Of a stretch of 64,000 nt of DNA, positions 6,615-14,910 are shown in pieces. The translations under genes were made by a program, and so were the position numbers. The stretch comes from Saccharibacillus kuerlensis DSM 22868 (GTDB taxonomy: Bacteria; Bacillota; Bacilli; Paenibacillales; Paenibacillaceae). The stretch covers positions 1 through 64,000 of the forward strand of contig NZ_KB899292.1 in the NCBI RefSeq assembly GCF_000378145.1, given 5' to 3'. How positions within the stretch are numbered: position 1 is the first letter of the stretch; each line of letters opens with the position of its first letter. The notes under the pieces were generated by a model. That model was not told where the DNA came from. It did not search any database and was given only the letters and a program-made list of their open reading frames with translations.

Positions 6615-7766
6615 ATGATCGATTTGTTGAAAGAAGTCGCCCGCGGCAAACGCGGAGCTCGCGACTTGAACTATGGAGAATCGCTGGAAGCCGCGGAAAA
6701 TATACTCGGCGGTCGGTCCACTCCCGCGCAGACCGGGGCTTTTCTGATCGCCGAGCGGCTGAAGCTGGAGAGCGCCGAGGAATTGGAAGCTTTCGTGTCC
6801 GTGCTGCGCAGACACTCTTATCGGGAATGCCGCAGACCCGGCATCGACTTTGCAGGGCCCTACGACGGCCGGCAGAAGACGTTCTGGGCGTCGCTGCCGA
6901 CCGCTTTTGTCGTTGCGGCAGCGGGCGTACCGGTTACGCTGCACGGTTCCGCCCCGCTTCCGCCCAAATACGGCATCGTGCTGCACGATATTCTGCGCGC
7001 GATCGGCATCGATCCGCTGAGGCTGAGCCGGGCGGATGCGATTGCAGCGGCGGACGCGAGCGCGGCAGTGAATGCAGGCGCAGATGCGAATGTAGCGATT
7101 GCAAGTAGAGGCGCAACAGCCCATCATGCAGGAGGAGGCGTGTTATTCGCTGATTCCGCCAAATGGTGTCCGCCGCTTGGACGTCTGCATGACATTCGAG
7201 AAGAATTAGGCATGCGCACCCTGCTGAACACAGCAGAGAAGCTCGTCGATTATGCCTGTTCCCCATACCTTGTACTGAGCGTGTTCCACAATACGGTGAT
7301 CGATCGTCTAGCCCGGCTTGTGAGCCGGCTCGGCTATCGTAAAGCGCTGATCGTTCAGGGCGCCGAAGGCTCTGAAGATGTATTCATCCATCGACCGACG
7401 CGAATTCATACGGTCGAAGAAGGCCGATGCGAACTGGACCTCCTCGATCCGGAAATGTACGGACTGGATACGGAGCTTCCGGAAGAAGACGAGCCTTGGA
7501 CCGCACGCCGCCAAGTCGAAACGCTTGAAGACGTGCTGCAGGGCGGCGGACATATGGCCTACTATAATCAGACGCTGCTTAACGCGGCAGTAAGGCTGCA
7601 TCTGGCGGGTGCGGTCGGTTCGATCGAAGAAGGCATTTATACGGCCAAGCCGCTGCTCGACAATGGGGCGGCGCAGAACGTTTACGCACGGTGGAAAAGC
7701 GTCCTGCTTGAAGCGGCTCCGGCGGGAGACGCCGGAAAGCGCCAAGTCGAAGCGCGAAACGGATAA
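6615..7766 (+). CDS. TrpD2/YbiB-like protein (anthranilate phosphoribosyltransferase fold)
   Basis: A 383-residue relative of anthranilate phosphoribosyltransferase of the TrpD2/YbiB branch, which has the TrpD fold but is not a tryptophan enzyme; E. coli YbiB binds nucleic acid. Visible features are LNYGESLEAAENILGG near residue 15 (the helical domain), VTLHGSAPLPPKYG near 105 and GGVLFADSAKWCPPLGRL near 172. An alanine-rich loop at about residues 140-165 is lineage-specific padding. AGGAGG (6601-6606) overlaps the ANTAR stop, so the two genes are co-translated. A strong terminator follows. The biochemical role is unknown; context links it to nitrite assimilation. Confidence 0.8.
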   Translation: MIDLLKEVARGKRGARDLNYGESLEAAENILGGRSTPAQTGAFLIAERLKLESAEELEAFVSVLRRHSYRECRRPGIDFAGPYDGRQKTFWASLPTAFVVAAAGVPVTLHGSAPLPPKYGIVLHDILRAIGIDPLRLSRADAIAAADASAAVNAGADANVAIASRGATAHHAGGGVLFADSAKWCPPLGRLHDIREELGMRTLLNTAEKLVDYACSPYLVLSVFHNTVIDRLARLVSRLGYRKALIVQGAEGSEDVFIHRPTRIHTVEEGRCELDLLDPEMYGLDTELPEEDEPWTARRQVETLEDVLQGGGHMAYYNQTLLNAAVRLHLAGAVGSIEEGIYTAKPLLDNGAAQNVYARWKSVLLEAAPAGDAGKRQVEARNG

Positions 7767-7777
7767 CAGCCGAACAC

Positions 7778-7816
7778 AAAAACATGGCCTTCTCTCCCGG
7801 AGAAGGCCATGTTTTT
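7778..7816. terminator. Terminator after the ANTAR-TrpD2 operon
   Basis: Perfect 17-bp stem (AAAAACATGGCCTTCTC with its complement), 5-nt loop and a T-run; symmetrical, so it may act in both directions. Confidence 0.9.
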
Positions 7817-7870
7817 GCACTCTATTCGGCATTTGAGCGATGCAGCAATGCTCTCGATTGTCTTTCAAGC

Positions 7871-7900
7871 TTGACATATCGAGAATTCTCGATATACAAT
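7871..7900 (+). promoter_or_regulatory. Promoter with palindromic operator for the ArsR gene
   Basis: -35 TTGACA (7871-7876) and -10 TATACA (7893-7898) or TACAAT (7895-7900). The whole spacer is a perfect 18-bp palindrome, TATCGAGAATTCTCGATA (7877-7894), so a bound dimer would cover the core promoter. This is typical of ArsR autorepression. Confidence 0.8.
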
Positions 7901-7907
7901 GCCAAGT

Positions 7908-8222
7908 ATGAAAACTATCGATATGTTCAAAGCGTTATCCAACGAGACCCGGCTTCAGATTCTCAATTGGTTGAAAGAACCGGACAAGCATTTTCCCGCG
8001 CAAGGTGCGCACATCCCAAAGGGAGTGAATTTCGCAGGCGGCGTGTGCGTAGGCGATATTCAGGAAAAGGCGGGCGTATCGCAGTCCACCGTATCCAGCT
8101 ATTTGAACATGATGCAAAAGGCGGGCCTGCTTGAGTCGTTTCGATATGGACAATGGACATATTATCGGCGAAACGAAGCCGCGATCCGGCAGTTGGCCGA
8201 GCATATAAGAACGGAACTCTAG
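7908..8222 (+). CDS. ArsR/SmtB-family transcriptional repressor
   Basis: A 104-residue winged-helix regulator. MFKALSNETRLQILNWL is the classic ArsR N-terminal helix. A Cys in VCVGDIQEKAGVSQSTVSSYLNMMQKAGLL sits in the HTH region (about residues 48-78). I see no full metal-site CxC pair, so the inducer is unknown. ATG 7908 is preferred over an in-frame start at 7899 because transcription should begin near 7905, which makes the mRNA almost leaderless; ATG 7923 is an alternative. It precedes and probably controls two DMT transporter genes, upstream of which a related operator is found. Confidence 0.85.
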   Translation: MKTIDMFKALSNETRLQILNWLKEPDKHFPAQGAHIPKGVNFAGGVCVGDIQEKAGVSQSTVSSYLNMMQKAGLLESFRYGQWTYYRRNEAAIRQLAEHIRTEL

Positions 8223-8255
8223 TTTTCAAAGAGTCCGTTTTTATTTTGGAGTCTA

Positions 8256-8273
8256 TATCGATTTTTCTAGATA
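8256..8273. promoter_or_regulatory. Second ArsR operator-like site
   Basis: TATCGATTTTTCTAGATA resembles the 18-bp operator at 7877-7894, with the same ends TATCGA and GATA and imperfect dyad symmetry. It lies 27 bp before the first DMT gene, between the ArsR gene and its presumed targets. Confidence 0.5.
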
Positions 8274-8300
8274 TTTAATTATTGAGAAAAGGGGTCTATC

Positions 8301-8729
8301 ATGCGTTACATCTATTATTTATTGGCTCTGATGGCCGGCGCCGCTTTAAGCTTCGAAGGCGCCATTTATGCCGAACTCGGCAAATCGGTCGGACAGATCG
8401 AAACGAGCTTTTACAACTTTTTGATGGGAACCGTCATTATGGGCCTGCTGCTGCTGTTTTTCGGAAAAGGAGACCTGCCGCACGTACTGAAAGCGCCCAA
8501 ATGGTCGCTGCTCGGCGGTGTGCTGGGCGTCGTTTATCTGACTTCTATCGTGGTCAGCGTTCCATTTGTTGGTGTAGGTACGACCATGGTCGCCGTCATT
8601 ATCGGACAGATGATCATGAGTATGGTCATCGAACACTACGGCTGGCTGGGCAGCGAACGGACAGGCGTTAACAAAGAAAAAGTGCTTGCGGTGCTATCCA
8701 TGACCGTTGCGCTGTTATTAATTAACTAG
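8301..8729 (+). CDS. YdcZ-type (DUF606) small DMT-family membrane protein, subunit 1
   Basis: A 142-residue protein with four to five hydrophobic helices (about 5-25, 35-55, 65-90, 95-115, 125-142). It is one half-sized drug/metabolite transporter of the YdcZ/DUF606 type; such proteins commonly occur as pairs that form a heterodimer. The sequence NFLMGTVIMGLLLLFFGKGDL is matched by a similar FLTGTLFLVILILFFGQGD in the next gene. It lies downstream of the ArsR regulator and 12 bp before its partner. The substrate is unknown. Confidence 0.8.
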   Translation: MRYIYYLLALMAGAALSFEGAIYAELGKSVGQIETSFYNFLMGTVIMGLLLLFFGKGDLPHVLKAPKWSLLGGVLGVVYLTSIVVSVPFVGVGTTMVAVIIGQMIMSMVIEHYGWLGSERTGVNKEKVLAVLSMTVALLLIN

Positions 8730-8741
8730 GAGGCTCGCAGT

Positions 8742-9242
8742 ATGGGATTATTTATGATTTTGTTCACCCTGATCGGCGGCATTACGCTCAGTGCGCAGTC
8801 TTCGATCAACGGCGCCCTCAGCCGCAAAGCGGGTACGCTGGAGACAACCTTTCTGACTTTCCTGACAGGAACGCTGTTTCTCGTAATTCTGATTCTCTTT
8901 TTTGGACAGGGCGATGTATTGGGTCTGCTGAACGCACCCAAATGGCAGCTTAGCGCCGCTTTCCTCGGGACGGCTTACCTGCTGCTGACCGTTATGGCCG
9001 TGCCAAAGATCGGCGTAATCGCGGCGAATATCGCCGGCATCGCCGGACAGCTCGTTATCGGCATAATCATCGACCACTTTGGCTGGTTCAACAGCCTGCA
9101 TATCGAGCTGGATTGGAAAAGAATGCTGGCGCTAGTGTTCATGGTGATTTCACTGTATCTGATCTACAAAGGCAACAAGCGGTCGGCGGAAGCCAAAGCG
9201 AAGCCAACAGGTGGAGAGAGAATTTTAGTGCAGGAACAATAG
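8742..9242 (+). CDS. YdcZ-type (DUF606) small DMT-family membrane protein, subunit 2
   Basis: A 166-residue paralogue of the preceding gene with the same helix layout plus a hydrophilic lysine-rich C-terminal tail (about 148-166). AGGAGG lies 8-9 bp before the ATG. The pair is probably translated together and forms one transporter in the membrane. The 3' end runs straight into a dispersed repeat element and a terminator. Confidence 0.8.
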   Translation: MGLFMILFTLIGGITLSAQSSINGALSRKAGTLETTFLTFLTGTLFLVILILFFGQGDVLGLLNAPKWQLSAAFLGTAYLLLTVMAVPKIGVIAANIAGIAGQLVIGIIIDHFGWFNSLHIELDWKRMLALVFMVISLYLIYKGNKRSAEAKAKPTGGERILVQEQ

Positions 9243-9249
9243 TGTTGCA

Positions 9250-9372
9250 TTGGAAATTAATAAAATGCAGCTAAAATTTGATTCTTTTTCTCAATCTCAA
9301 CATGCGACCGGAACGAATTTCTTTCCCAGCGTTTGAGTGTCCATAGCGAATAAGACTTTCTCAACAGCCTGA
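9250..9372 (-). repeat. Dispersed element A, copy 1 (partial)
   Basis: On the minus strand this begins with CTCAGGCTGTTGAGAAAGTC (9372-9353). After 32 nt it continues with GAAATTCGTTCCGGTCGC and further similarity to about 9250. The same order and the same 32-nt gap occur in the copy at 18490-18693. This copy lacks the far end, having been cut off by the coding region that ends at 9242. Confidence 0.7.
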
Positions 9373-9405
9373 GCGGAACCCTTGAATAAAGGGTTCCGCT
9401 TTTTT
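9372..9405 (+). terminator. Terminator after the DMT pair
   Basis: Stem AGCGGAACCCTT (9372-9383) with AAGGGTTCCGCT (9389-9400), 5-nt loop, then TTTTTT. The stem starts exactly where element A ends. Confidence 0.9.
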
Positions 9406-9415
9406 CATCCCCGTC

Positions 9416-10156
9416 TTATCGTCCGTCGGCTTCATCTTCCCCACCGAACAGCACAGCCTTCATCTCGCGGAACGAATCGGCAATTTGACGCATATGCGGC
9501 TCTACCTTTTCTCGAATGGAGATGCCTTCCGGGCCAAGGTCGACGAGGTAATCGTGCAGCATCCAGACGACCGGACAGTCATCGTCTGCGCCGCGCCGTT
9601 CCAGATCGAAACAGATCGGTCCCTGCCCGTCTTCACCGATCGCAAACGGCAGATAGCCCGCTTCAATCAGCCGGCCCCAATCTTGAGCCGCGTTGGCCTC
9701 CACCCCGGACAACCGCAGCTCCGTCGTAAGCGTCGGCAGCGAGAACGACATGCAGCCGCCGGTATAGCCGCCTTCTCCGTCCGCCATTCCGGCAGAGGTC
9801 CAGCTCACCAGATGATAAGCCTGAAGAACGGCGCGAAATGCAGGCGAAAACTTTGCATTCAGCCGCGATTCCAGCTCTCCGATTTCTTCGTCCGCAATTG
9901 TCGAAGGAACCGGCTTCCAGAATTTCCACTCCCCATCCTCCTCACCCCGCAGCTCCTCCGGTACTTCGCGCTCGGAATCGAGCATATCGGCCGGAATATT
10001 ATCCTCCACGTCGTAAAACAGCATGTCAAACTTTCCGTCCCGGAAACGCGCGTCGATCCGCTTCCGGATATCTTCGACATCCACATGCATACGCGTTGGA
10101 TCTGCAGAGTTCAAATCCGCAGTGTATCCGTCGTGTTCCTTAGTGTGTTCGCTCAT
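9416..10156 (-). CDS. SMI1/KNR4 (SUKH) family protein
   Basis: A 246-residue SUKH-domain protein. The domain begins near residue 80 with the signature IADEEIGELESRLNAKFSPAFR and continues through LPFAIGEDGQGPICFDL; an acidic N-terminal extension precedes it. SUKH proteins are frequently immunity proteins for secreted polymorphic toxins, but some are housekeeping. No toxin gene is adjacent; the neighbours are a DMT pair and the D-Ala ligase operon. A GGAGAGGG ribosome site precedes the ATG. A second, unlinked SUKH protein lies at 25990. Confidence 0.8.
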   Translation of the reverse strand: MSEHTKEHDGYTADLNSADPTRMHVDVEDIRKRIDARFRDGKFDMLFYDVEDNIPADMLDSEREVPEELRGEEDGEWKFWKPVPSTIADEEIGELESRLNAKFSPAFRAVLQAYHLVSWTSAGMADGEGGYTGGCMSFSLPTLTTELRLSGVEANAAQDWGRLIEAGYLPFAIGEDGQGPICFDLERRGADDDCPVVWMLHDYLVDLGPEGISIREKVEPHMRQIADSFREMKAVLFGGEDEADGR

Positions 10157-10474
10157 TCTGCTGCCCTCTCCTTTTCAGGCGCCGGTCCGCCAGAAGTCAG
10201 CAGCCCGTTCGCCGTTTGTCGTCTTTCTCAAACTGTAGCAGAGCAGGGCCCTCTGGGAAAGGAGGGGCTGCGAAGCCGGACAAAATTTTGGATAAGCGAT
10301 ATATTTCGGATCAATACCATGTCTTTCATGTACTGCGGCGCAGGGAACTGTCCATCCGCTCTCACTCTCTGTCTACCGATAGCTGAATCACAAATTACGC
10401 GGCGAAGCCGTTCACATATACAAAACTCTTCGTTAGGCCGCAGAACCCGACTTTGAAAAAGGAGCTGAACACCT
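10157..10474. other. 318-bp intergenic region upstream of the ligase operon
   Basis: It must hold divergent promoters for the SUKH gene and the ligase operon, but I find no convincing -35/-10 pair, operator or riboswitch. No VanR-like direct repeats are apparent. Only the ribosome site AAAAAGGAG, ending about 10 bp before the ligase ATG, is clear. Confidence 0.5.
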
Positions 10475-11545
10475 ATGATCGTTTACGTGCTGTATGGAGG
10501 CCAATCGCCGGAACACGAAGTGTCGCTGAAAACGGCGGCAACGGTGATGCATGCACTGGATACGCAAAAACACGAGGTATATCCGATTTATATTTCCCGC
10601 GAAGGCCTGTGGACCGGATTGGGAAGGATGCCGGAAGAAGGACTGGCTGCGGAGCAGCTGACACCGGCATCCCGTCATGCCGACGCGGCATCGTCGCTGG
10701 GCGAGGTTCTGGCGGTCGAGTTCGGACGAACCGGCGAGAAAGTCGTACTGCCGCTGCTGCACGGCGCGAATGGCGAAGACGGCACGGTGCAGGGTCTGCT
10801 GGAACTGCTGGATATTCCGTATGTCGGCAACGGCATTTTGTCCGCAGCCATGACGCTGGACAAAGACGTGACCCATCGGCTTGCCGGACTTGCCGGTATC
10901 CGCCAGACCGCGTACGAAGTCGTCACTCGCCGCCAATGGGACGAAGACCGTACAGGCGTCCTGCGCCGCCTGGAAAATCGCGGTCTGCTTCCCGGCTACG
11001 TCAAGCCGGCCACGCTTGGCTCTTCGATCGGCATCAGCCGCTGCGAAAATTCGGCCGAACTGGAAGCCGGCATCGACGAAGCGCTGCGGTACGACGTCAA
11101 GCTCGTCGTCGAGCGCGAAGTAATCGGCCGCGAGATTCAGGTTGCGGTCATGGGCAACGACCGCCCCAAAGCCTCGCTGCCGGGCGAATTTCTGCACGGC
11201 GTGAAATTTTTCGATTTTCGCGCCAAATACGCCGACCCTAAGCTCCGCATGTCAGTTCCAGCGGAGATTCCGGCGGCAGCCGCCGCAGAGATCCGCGAAT
11301 CGGCGATCCGAGCCTATGAGGCGCTCTGCTGCTGCGGGTTGGCGCGGGTCGATTTTTTCCTCGGCGAAGACGGATTGGTGTACTTGAACGAGATCAATGC
11401 GCTGCCCGGCTTCACCGGCACCAGCATGTATCCCGTCATGTGGGAGCGGACGGACGGAACGAGCTACGCCGCCTTGATCGAAAAGCTGATGGACTATGCG
11501 CTGGAGCGCCGCCATACCCAGAAGTCCGTCAGCAGCGTGCGATGA
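10475..11545 (+). CDS. D-alanine--D-alanine (or D-alanine--D-serine) ligase
   Basis: A 356-residue ATP-grasp ligase joining D-Ala to a second D-amino acid for the peptidoglycan stem. Motifs are: YGGQSPEHEVSL at the start; HGANGEDGTVQGLLELL (about 94-110) for the first substrate; KPATLGSSIGIS (about 176); omega-loop FFDFRAKYADPK (about 246), whose KY pair is found in D-Ala-D-Ala and D-Ala-D-Ser ligases but not in D-lactate types; and LNEINALPGFT (about 308). It is the first gene of an operon with racemase, cytoplasmic peptidase and acyltransferase, which argues for a VanC/E/G-like D-Ser ligase. Sequence alone does not settle this, and a housekeeping Ddl remains possible. Confidence 0.9.
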   Translation: MIVYVLYGGQSPEHEVSLKTAATVMHALDTQKHEVYPIYISREGLWTGLGRMPEEGLAAEQLTPASRHADAASSLGEVLAVEFGRTGEKVVLPLLHGANGEDGTVQGLLELLDIPYVGNGILSAAMTLDKDVTHRLAGLAGIRQTAYEVVTRRQWDEDRTGVLRRLENRGLLPGYVKPATLGSSIGISRCENSAELEAGIDEALRYDVKLVVEREVIGREIQVAVMGNDRPKASLPGEFLHGVKFFDFRAKYADPKLRMSVPAEIPAAAAAEIRESAIRAYEALCCCGLARVDFFLGEDGLVYLNEINALPGFTGTSMYPVMWERTDGTSYAALIEKLMDYALERRHTQKSVSSVR

Positions 11546-12840
11546 GCGCCGTCTACCGAGATACCCGGGCCGAAATCGATACAGGAGCGATCGAACGCAA
11601 TTTGTCGAAGATCCGCCGCCGCTTCCCGGCTTCGGTCCGGCTGATGGCAGTCGTCAAAGCGAACGGTTATGGACATGGCGCCCTGGAGAGCGCAAGGGCT
11701 GCGGAAGCGGCCGGTGCCGACATGTTGGGCACCGCACTGCTTGAGGAAGCGGTTCGGCTGCGCGAAGACGGCATCACCCTGCCAATTCTCGTGCTGATGC
11801 CTGTCCCGCCGCAGTATGCGGAACTTGCGGCTGCTCTGGATATCCGGCTTACCGTTACGGAAGCCGAGTGGTTCGAACGGCGAGAGGAATTCCGGCTGCA
11901 GCGTAAACCAAGCGATATGAGCGGCTTGGACGACGTAAACGCGGCGAACGACACGGTCGCTGCAAAGCGTACGGGTCATTTAAACAACGCGAACGGCAGC
12001 CAAACTGCCGCGGACGACGGTCCTCCGCTTCGTGTGCACATCAAGCTGGATACCGGACTCGGCCGGATTGGGCTCCGAAACCAGGAAGAATGGAACCGGC
12101 TTCTTCCATGGCTGAAGCGCAGCGACATTGTCACAGAAGGGATATTCACCCATTTCGCCACGGCGGGTTGGGCGGACACCTCCTTCGTGCGGCTGCAGTA
12201 TGAACGCTTTCTGACCATGACGGAATGGGCACATTCGTCAGGGATCTACCCTACCCTTGTACATTGCTGCGGGAGCGCGTCAGCGCTGCGATTTCCGGAT
12301 ATGGCACTCGATATGATCCGGATCGGTGCCGCGGCTTACGGGTTCTATCCGGCAGCGCTCGCGCCGCAGTGGGAGCTGGAGCCGGCACTTACACTGCGCA
12401 GCGCACTGATTCAGGCCAAAAAAGTCGGCGCAGGAGATACGATCGGTTACGACCGGGCCTATAAGGCGCGGGGCGAGGAATGGATCGGCACGGTACCGAT
12501 TGGCTATGCCGACGGCTGGTCGCAGATCATGCAACACGGCGAAGTGCTGGTCGGCGGCAGACGCACCCCGATCGTCGGACGGATCGGCATGGACCAGCTG
12601 ACGATCCGTCTTCCCGGTCCATGCCGGGCGGGCGATCCCGTGATCTTGATCGGCAGCCAGGGCGGCGAGCATATCTTCTGTGCGGAAGCAGCTTCCCGCG
12701 CGGGCATCGTTCCGCAGGAGATCACCGCTTCGCTGACGGAACGGGTACCGAGAAGCCTGCGAAAAGACCAGAAGAACGAAGGATTATCGAAGGAGGAAGA
12801 ACTAACATGGAAAATCAAACAGGATACTTTCCGCAGCTAA
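11542..12840 (+). CDS. Alanine/serine racemase (VanT racemase-domain-like)
   Basis: A 432-residue fold-III PLP racemase. The lysine motif VVKANGYGHGA is near residue 35; DTGLGRIG near 170, HCCGSASAL near 238, GYDRAYKARGE near 302 (catalytic Tyr) and GRIGMDQL near 348 follow. Where many Gram-positive alanine racemases read SYRVPR, this protein reads LTERVPR, so the tyrosine discussed for serine discrimination is replaced. A low-complexity insert of about 40 residues lies before DTGLGRIG. The ATG overlaps the ligase stop (ATGA). No membrane segments are present. It makes D-Ala or, by context, D-Ser. Confidence 0.9.
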   Translation: MSAVYRDTRAEIDTGAIERNLSKIRRRFPASVRLMAVVKANGYGHGALESARAAEAAGADMLGTALLEEAVRLREDGITLPILVLMPVPPQYAELAAALDIRLTVTEAEWFERREEFRLQRKPSDMSGLDDVNAANDTVAAKRTGHLNNANGSQTAADDGPPLRVHIKLDTGLGRIGLRNQEEWNRLLPWLKRSDIVTEGIFTHFATAGWADTSFVRLQYERFLTMTEWAHSSGIYPTLVHCCGSASALRFPDMALDMIRIGAAAYGFYPAALAPQWELEPALTLRSALIQAKKVGAGDTIGYDRAYKARGEEWIGTVPIGYADGWSQIMQHGEVLVGGRRTPIVGRIGMDQLTIRLPGPCRAGDPVILIGSQGGEHIFCAEAASRAGIVPQEITASLTERVPRSLRKDQKNEGLSKEEELTWKIKQDTFRS

Positions 12841-13508
12841 ACGCAAAACGAGCAGAAGCGCATCAAGCGGATCGCCTGCCGAACAAGCCAGTAGTCGATC
12901 CGGTTCCAGTGCTCGTCAACCGTGACCATCCCGTGTCCGAAAACGCCGCGGATACGGAAAGCCGGCTGGCCTTTGTCGGCTCCTGCCCGGGCATCCGGGT
13001 ACTAGACGATCGTATCCGGCTTGACACGCTTTGTCTGGAACGGCTGAACGCGCTGCTGGAAGCTGTGAACGGCAAAAACGATATCGTCATAGTCAGCGGC
13101 TATCGCGATCTGGCCGAACAGACAGAGATTTATTCATCTTCGCTGCGGGATAACGGATCGGAGTATACCGCCAAGTTCGTAGCTCTGCCAGGCTGCAGCG
13201 AGCACCATACGGGGCTTGCCGTGGATGTTGGCTCGGCCGCCGGAGGGCTCAACTTTATCGCGCCGGATTTTCCCGACGAAGGCGTATGCGGAGCATTCAA
13301 AGCAAGAGCCGCCGAATTCGGCTTCGTTCAGCGCTATAAAGCGCACAAGGAGCATCTGACCGGCATCTCCTGCGAGCCGTGGCATTTCCGCTATGTCGGA
13401 GCGTCCCACGCCGCACTTATGGAAGAGCACGATCTATGTTTGGAAGAATACACAGAACGGCTGCGGCACACCGAGGAGCAGAACGGAGCGGATTTCCATG
13501 GGAAGTAA
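12807..13508 (+). CDS. M15B D,D-peptidase, cytoplasmic VanXY-like
   Basis: A 233-residue zinc peptidase of the VanY/DacB family. Zinc ligands lie in SEHHTGLAVDVG (SxHxxGxAxD, about 132) and in EPWHFRYVG (about 191; catalytic Glu and third ligand). There is no signal peptide or membrane anchor; the N-terminus is hydrophilic and proline-rich. This resembles the cytosolic VanXY enzymes, which cleave D-Ala-D-Ala and the stem pentapeptide, rather than anchored VanY. Start ATG 12807 has AGGAGG about 9 bp upstream and overlaps the racemase end by 34 bp. Confidence 0.85.
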   Translation: MENQTGYFPQLNAKRAEAHQADRLPNKPVVDPVPVLVNRDHPVSENAADTESRLAFVGSCPGIRVLDDRIRLDTLCLERLNALLEAVNGKNDIVIVSGYRDLAEQTEIYSSSLRDNGSEYTAKFVALPGCSEHHTGLAVDVGSAAGGLNFIAPDFPDEGVCGAFKARAAEFGFVQRYKAHKEHLTGISCEPWHFRYVGASHAALMEEHDLCLEEYTERLRHTEEQNGADFHGK

Positions 13509-14799
13509 CTTTGCCGGGAATCGCCGTGACGGAATTGCCGGAACTCCATCCCGAACGATCGGGGGAACGGACTGGCTAAAATTTATCGCCGCGCTGCTCG
13601 TCATTGCCAATCATACGTCTCCGCTGGCCAGCATCAGCTCCGAAGCCGATTTTCTGGTTGCCGGACTGATTTCGAGAGTGGCCGTGCCCATTTTCTTTAT
13701 CGGTGCCGGATTTTTTCTGTTCCGCAAATTTACCGACGATTCGTCCGCGAACGTCTCTGCCGTTATTCGCTATACGAACAAAATTGTGCTGCTGTACGGA
13801 TTATCGATTCTGATCTATCTGCCGCTCAACGTTTACAAGGGAGATTTCAAAGAAGGTGTCGATGTCGTTTCTGGGCTGCGGGACATCGTGCTGGATGGCA
13901 CCTTTTATCATCTTTGGTTTTTCCCAGCGCTCTGGATCGGCATCTGGCTGATCTACTTCCTGAGCCGTCTGCCTTCTCTCTTCTGGAGCTGGACGGCCGC
14001 TATCCTTCTGTATGCGATCGGCCTGCTCGGCGACAGCTATTACGGATTTGCTGTTGGCACTCTTCATCTGCAGCCTCTCTACGATACGCTGTATCAGTGG
14101 ATGGATTACACGCGTAACGGATTTTTCTTTGCCCCGCTGCCCGTTCTGATGGGGGCAGTGCTGGCCCGCCGAACAGGAGCAGCCGCAGGAGCTCCTCGCG
14201 CAGAGGATGACCTCACACTCGCTACACCAGCCCTGCAGCCGATCTTTACAGCGCAGCCGGACGACTCGGATTCCGTCGCGGCGCAGGATGCCGAACCCGG
14301 TTCGGGCGCTATTTCGTCACAGAACTCACGCCGGGGAACGCTGTCGTCCCCCTCCGGACGCGCCGCGAATTTCCGCCTTGGTGCTGCGGCGATTCTCGCG
14401 CTCGCCCTGCTAATCGCCGAAGGTCTATGGATTCGCAGCCTGGATCTGCCCCGACACGACAGCATGTATTTATTTTCTGTGCCGGCTGCTTTTCTGCTGT
14501 TCCTTTGGTCGACGACCTGGAATGTCCGCGGGTCCAAACGGCTGCGTGCATGGAGAACCTGGGTCTATATTCTGCATCCTCTGGCAATTGTTGTTGTCCG
14601 CGGCGTCGCCAAAGTCATAAACGGCGAAAAGCTGCTGATCGCCAGCAGCCCCGGTCACTACGCTGCTGTTTGTCTGCTTACGGTCGTCTTTTCCGCTTTT
14701 GCGGCCGCCGGTATGAACCGGGTCAAAAAATGGCGCCGTACGCACGAAAAAGAACGCGGAGAAAACCCCTCTTCCGCGCCTTCCCGCCGCTCGCCCTGA
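13498..14799 (+). CDS. Membrane acyltransferase, VanT membrane-domain-like
   Basis: A 433-residue acyltransferase-3 family protein with about ten membrane helices. The first helix carries DWLKFIAALLVIANHTSPL, with the conserved histidine of the family. Full-length VanT serine racemases consist of such a membrane domain (thought to import L-Ser) fused to a racemase; here the two halves are separate genes in one operon. A hydrophilic low-complexity loop of about 65 residues (about 222-290) interrupts the helices. The ATG overlaps the peptidase stop by 11 bp. The tail is basic and cytoplasmic. No terminator is obvious after it. Confidence 0.8.
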   Translation: MGSNFAGNRRDGIAGTPSRTIGGTDWLKFIAALLVIANHTSPLASISSEADFLVAGLISRVAVPIFFIGAGFFLFRKFTDDSSANVSAVIRYTNKIVLLYGLSILIYLPLNVYKGDFKEGVDVVSGLRDIVLDGTFYHLWFFPALWIGIWLIYFLSRLPSLFWSWTAAILLYAIGLLGDSYYGFAVGTLHLQPLYDTLYQWMDYTRNGFFFAPLPVLMGAVLARRTGAAAGAPRAEDDLTLATPALQPIFTAQPDDSDSVAAQDAEPGSGAISSQNSRRGTLSSPSGRAANFRLGAAAILALALLIAEGLWIRSLDLPRHDSMYLFSVPAAFLLFLWSTTWNVRGSKRLRAWRTWVYILHPLAIVVVRGVAKVINGEKLLIASSPGHYAAVCLLTVVFSAFAAAGMNRVKKWRRTHEKERGENPSSAPSRRSP

Positions 14800-14910
14800 C
14801 CCTCGATCCCATTTAACAGATCGGCGGAGCGGCTTCAATGGATAAACTGTAGATGCTGCTGGAACGACATCCGTATAGACTTTGCTCGCCTGTCCGCTTC
14901 AGTCCGCCTG

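Noticed and set aside
10475-11545. D-Ala-D-Lac (VanA/B-type) ligase
   Set aside because: The omega loop has the KY pair of D-Ala/D-Ser ligases, and no VanH or VanX homologue follows.
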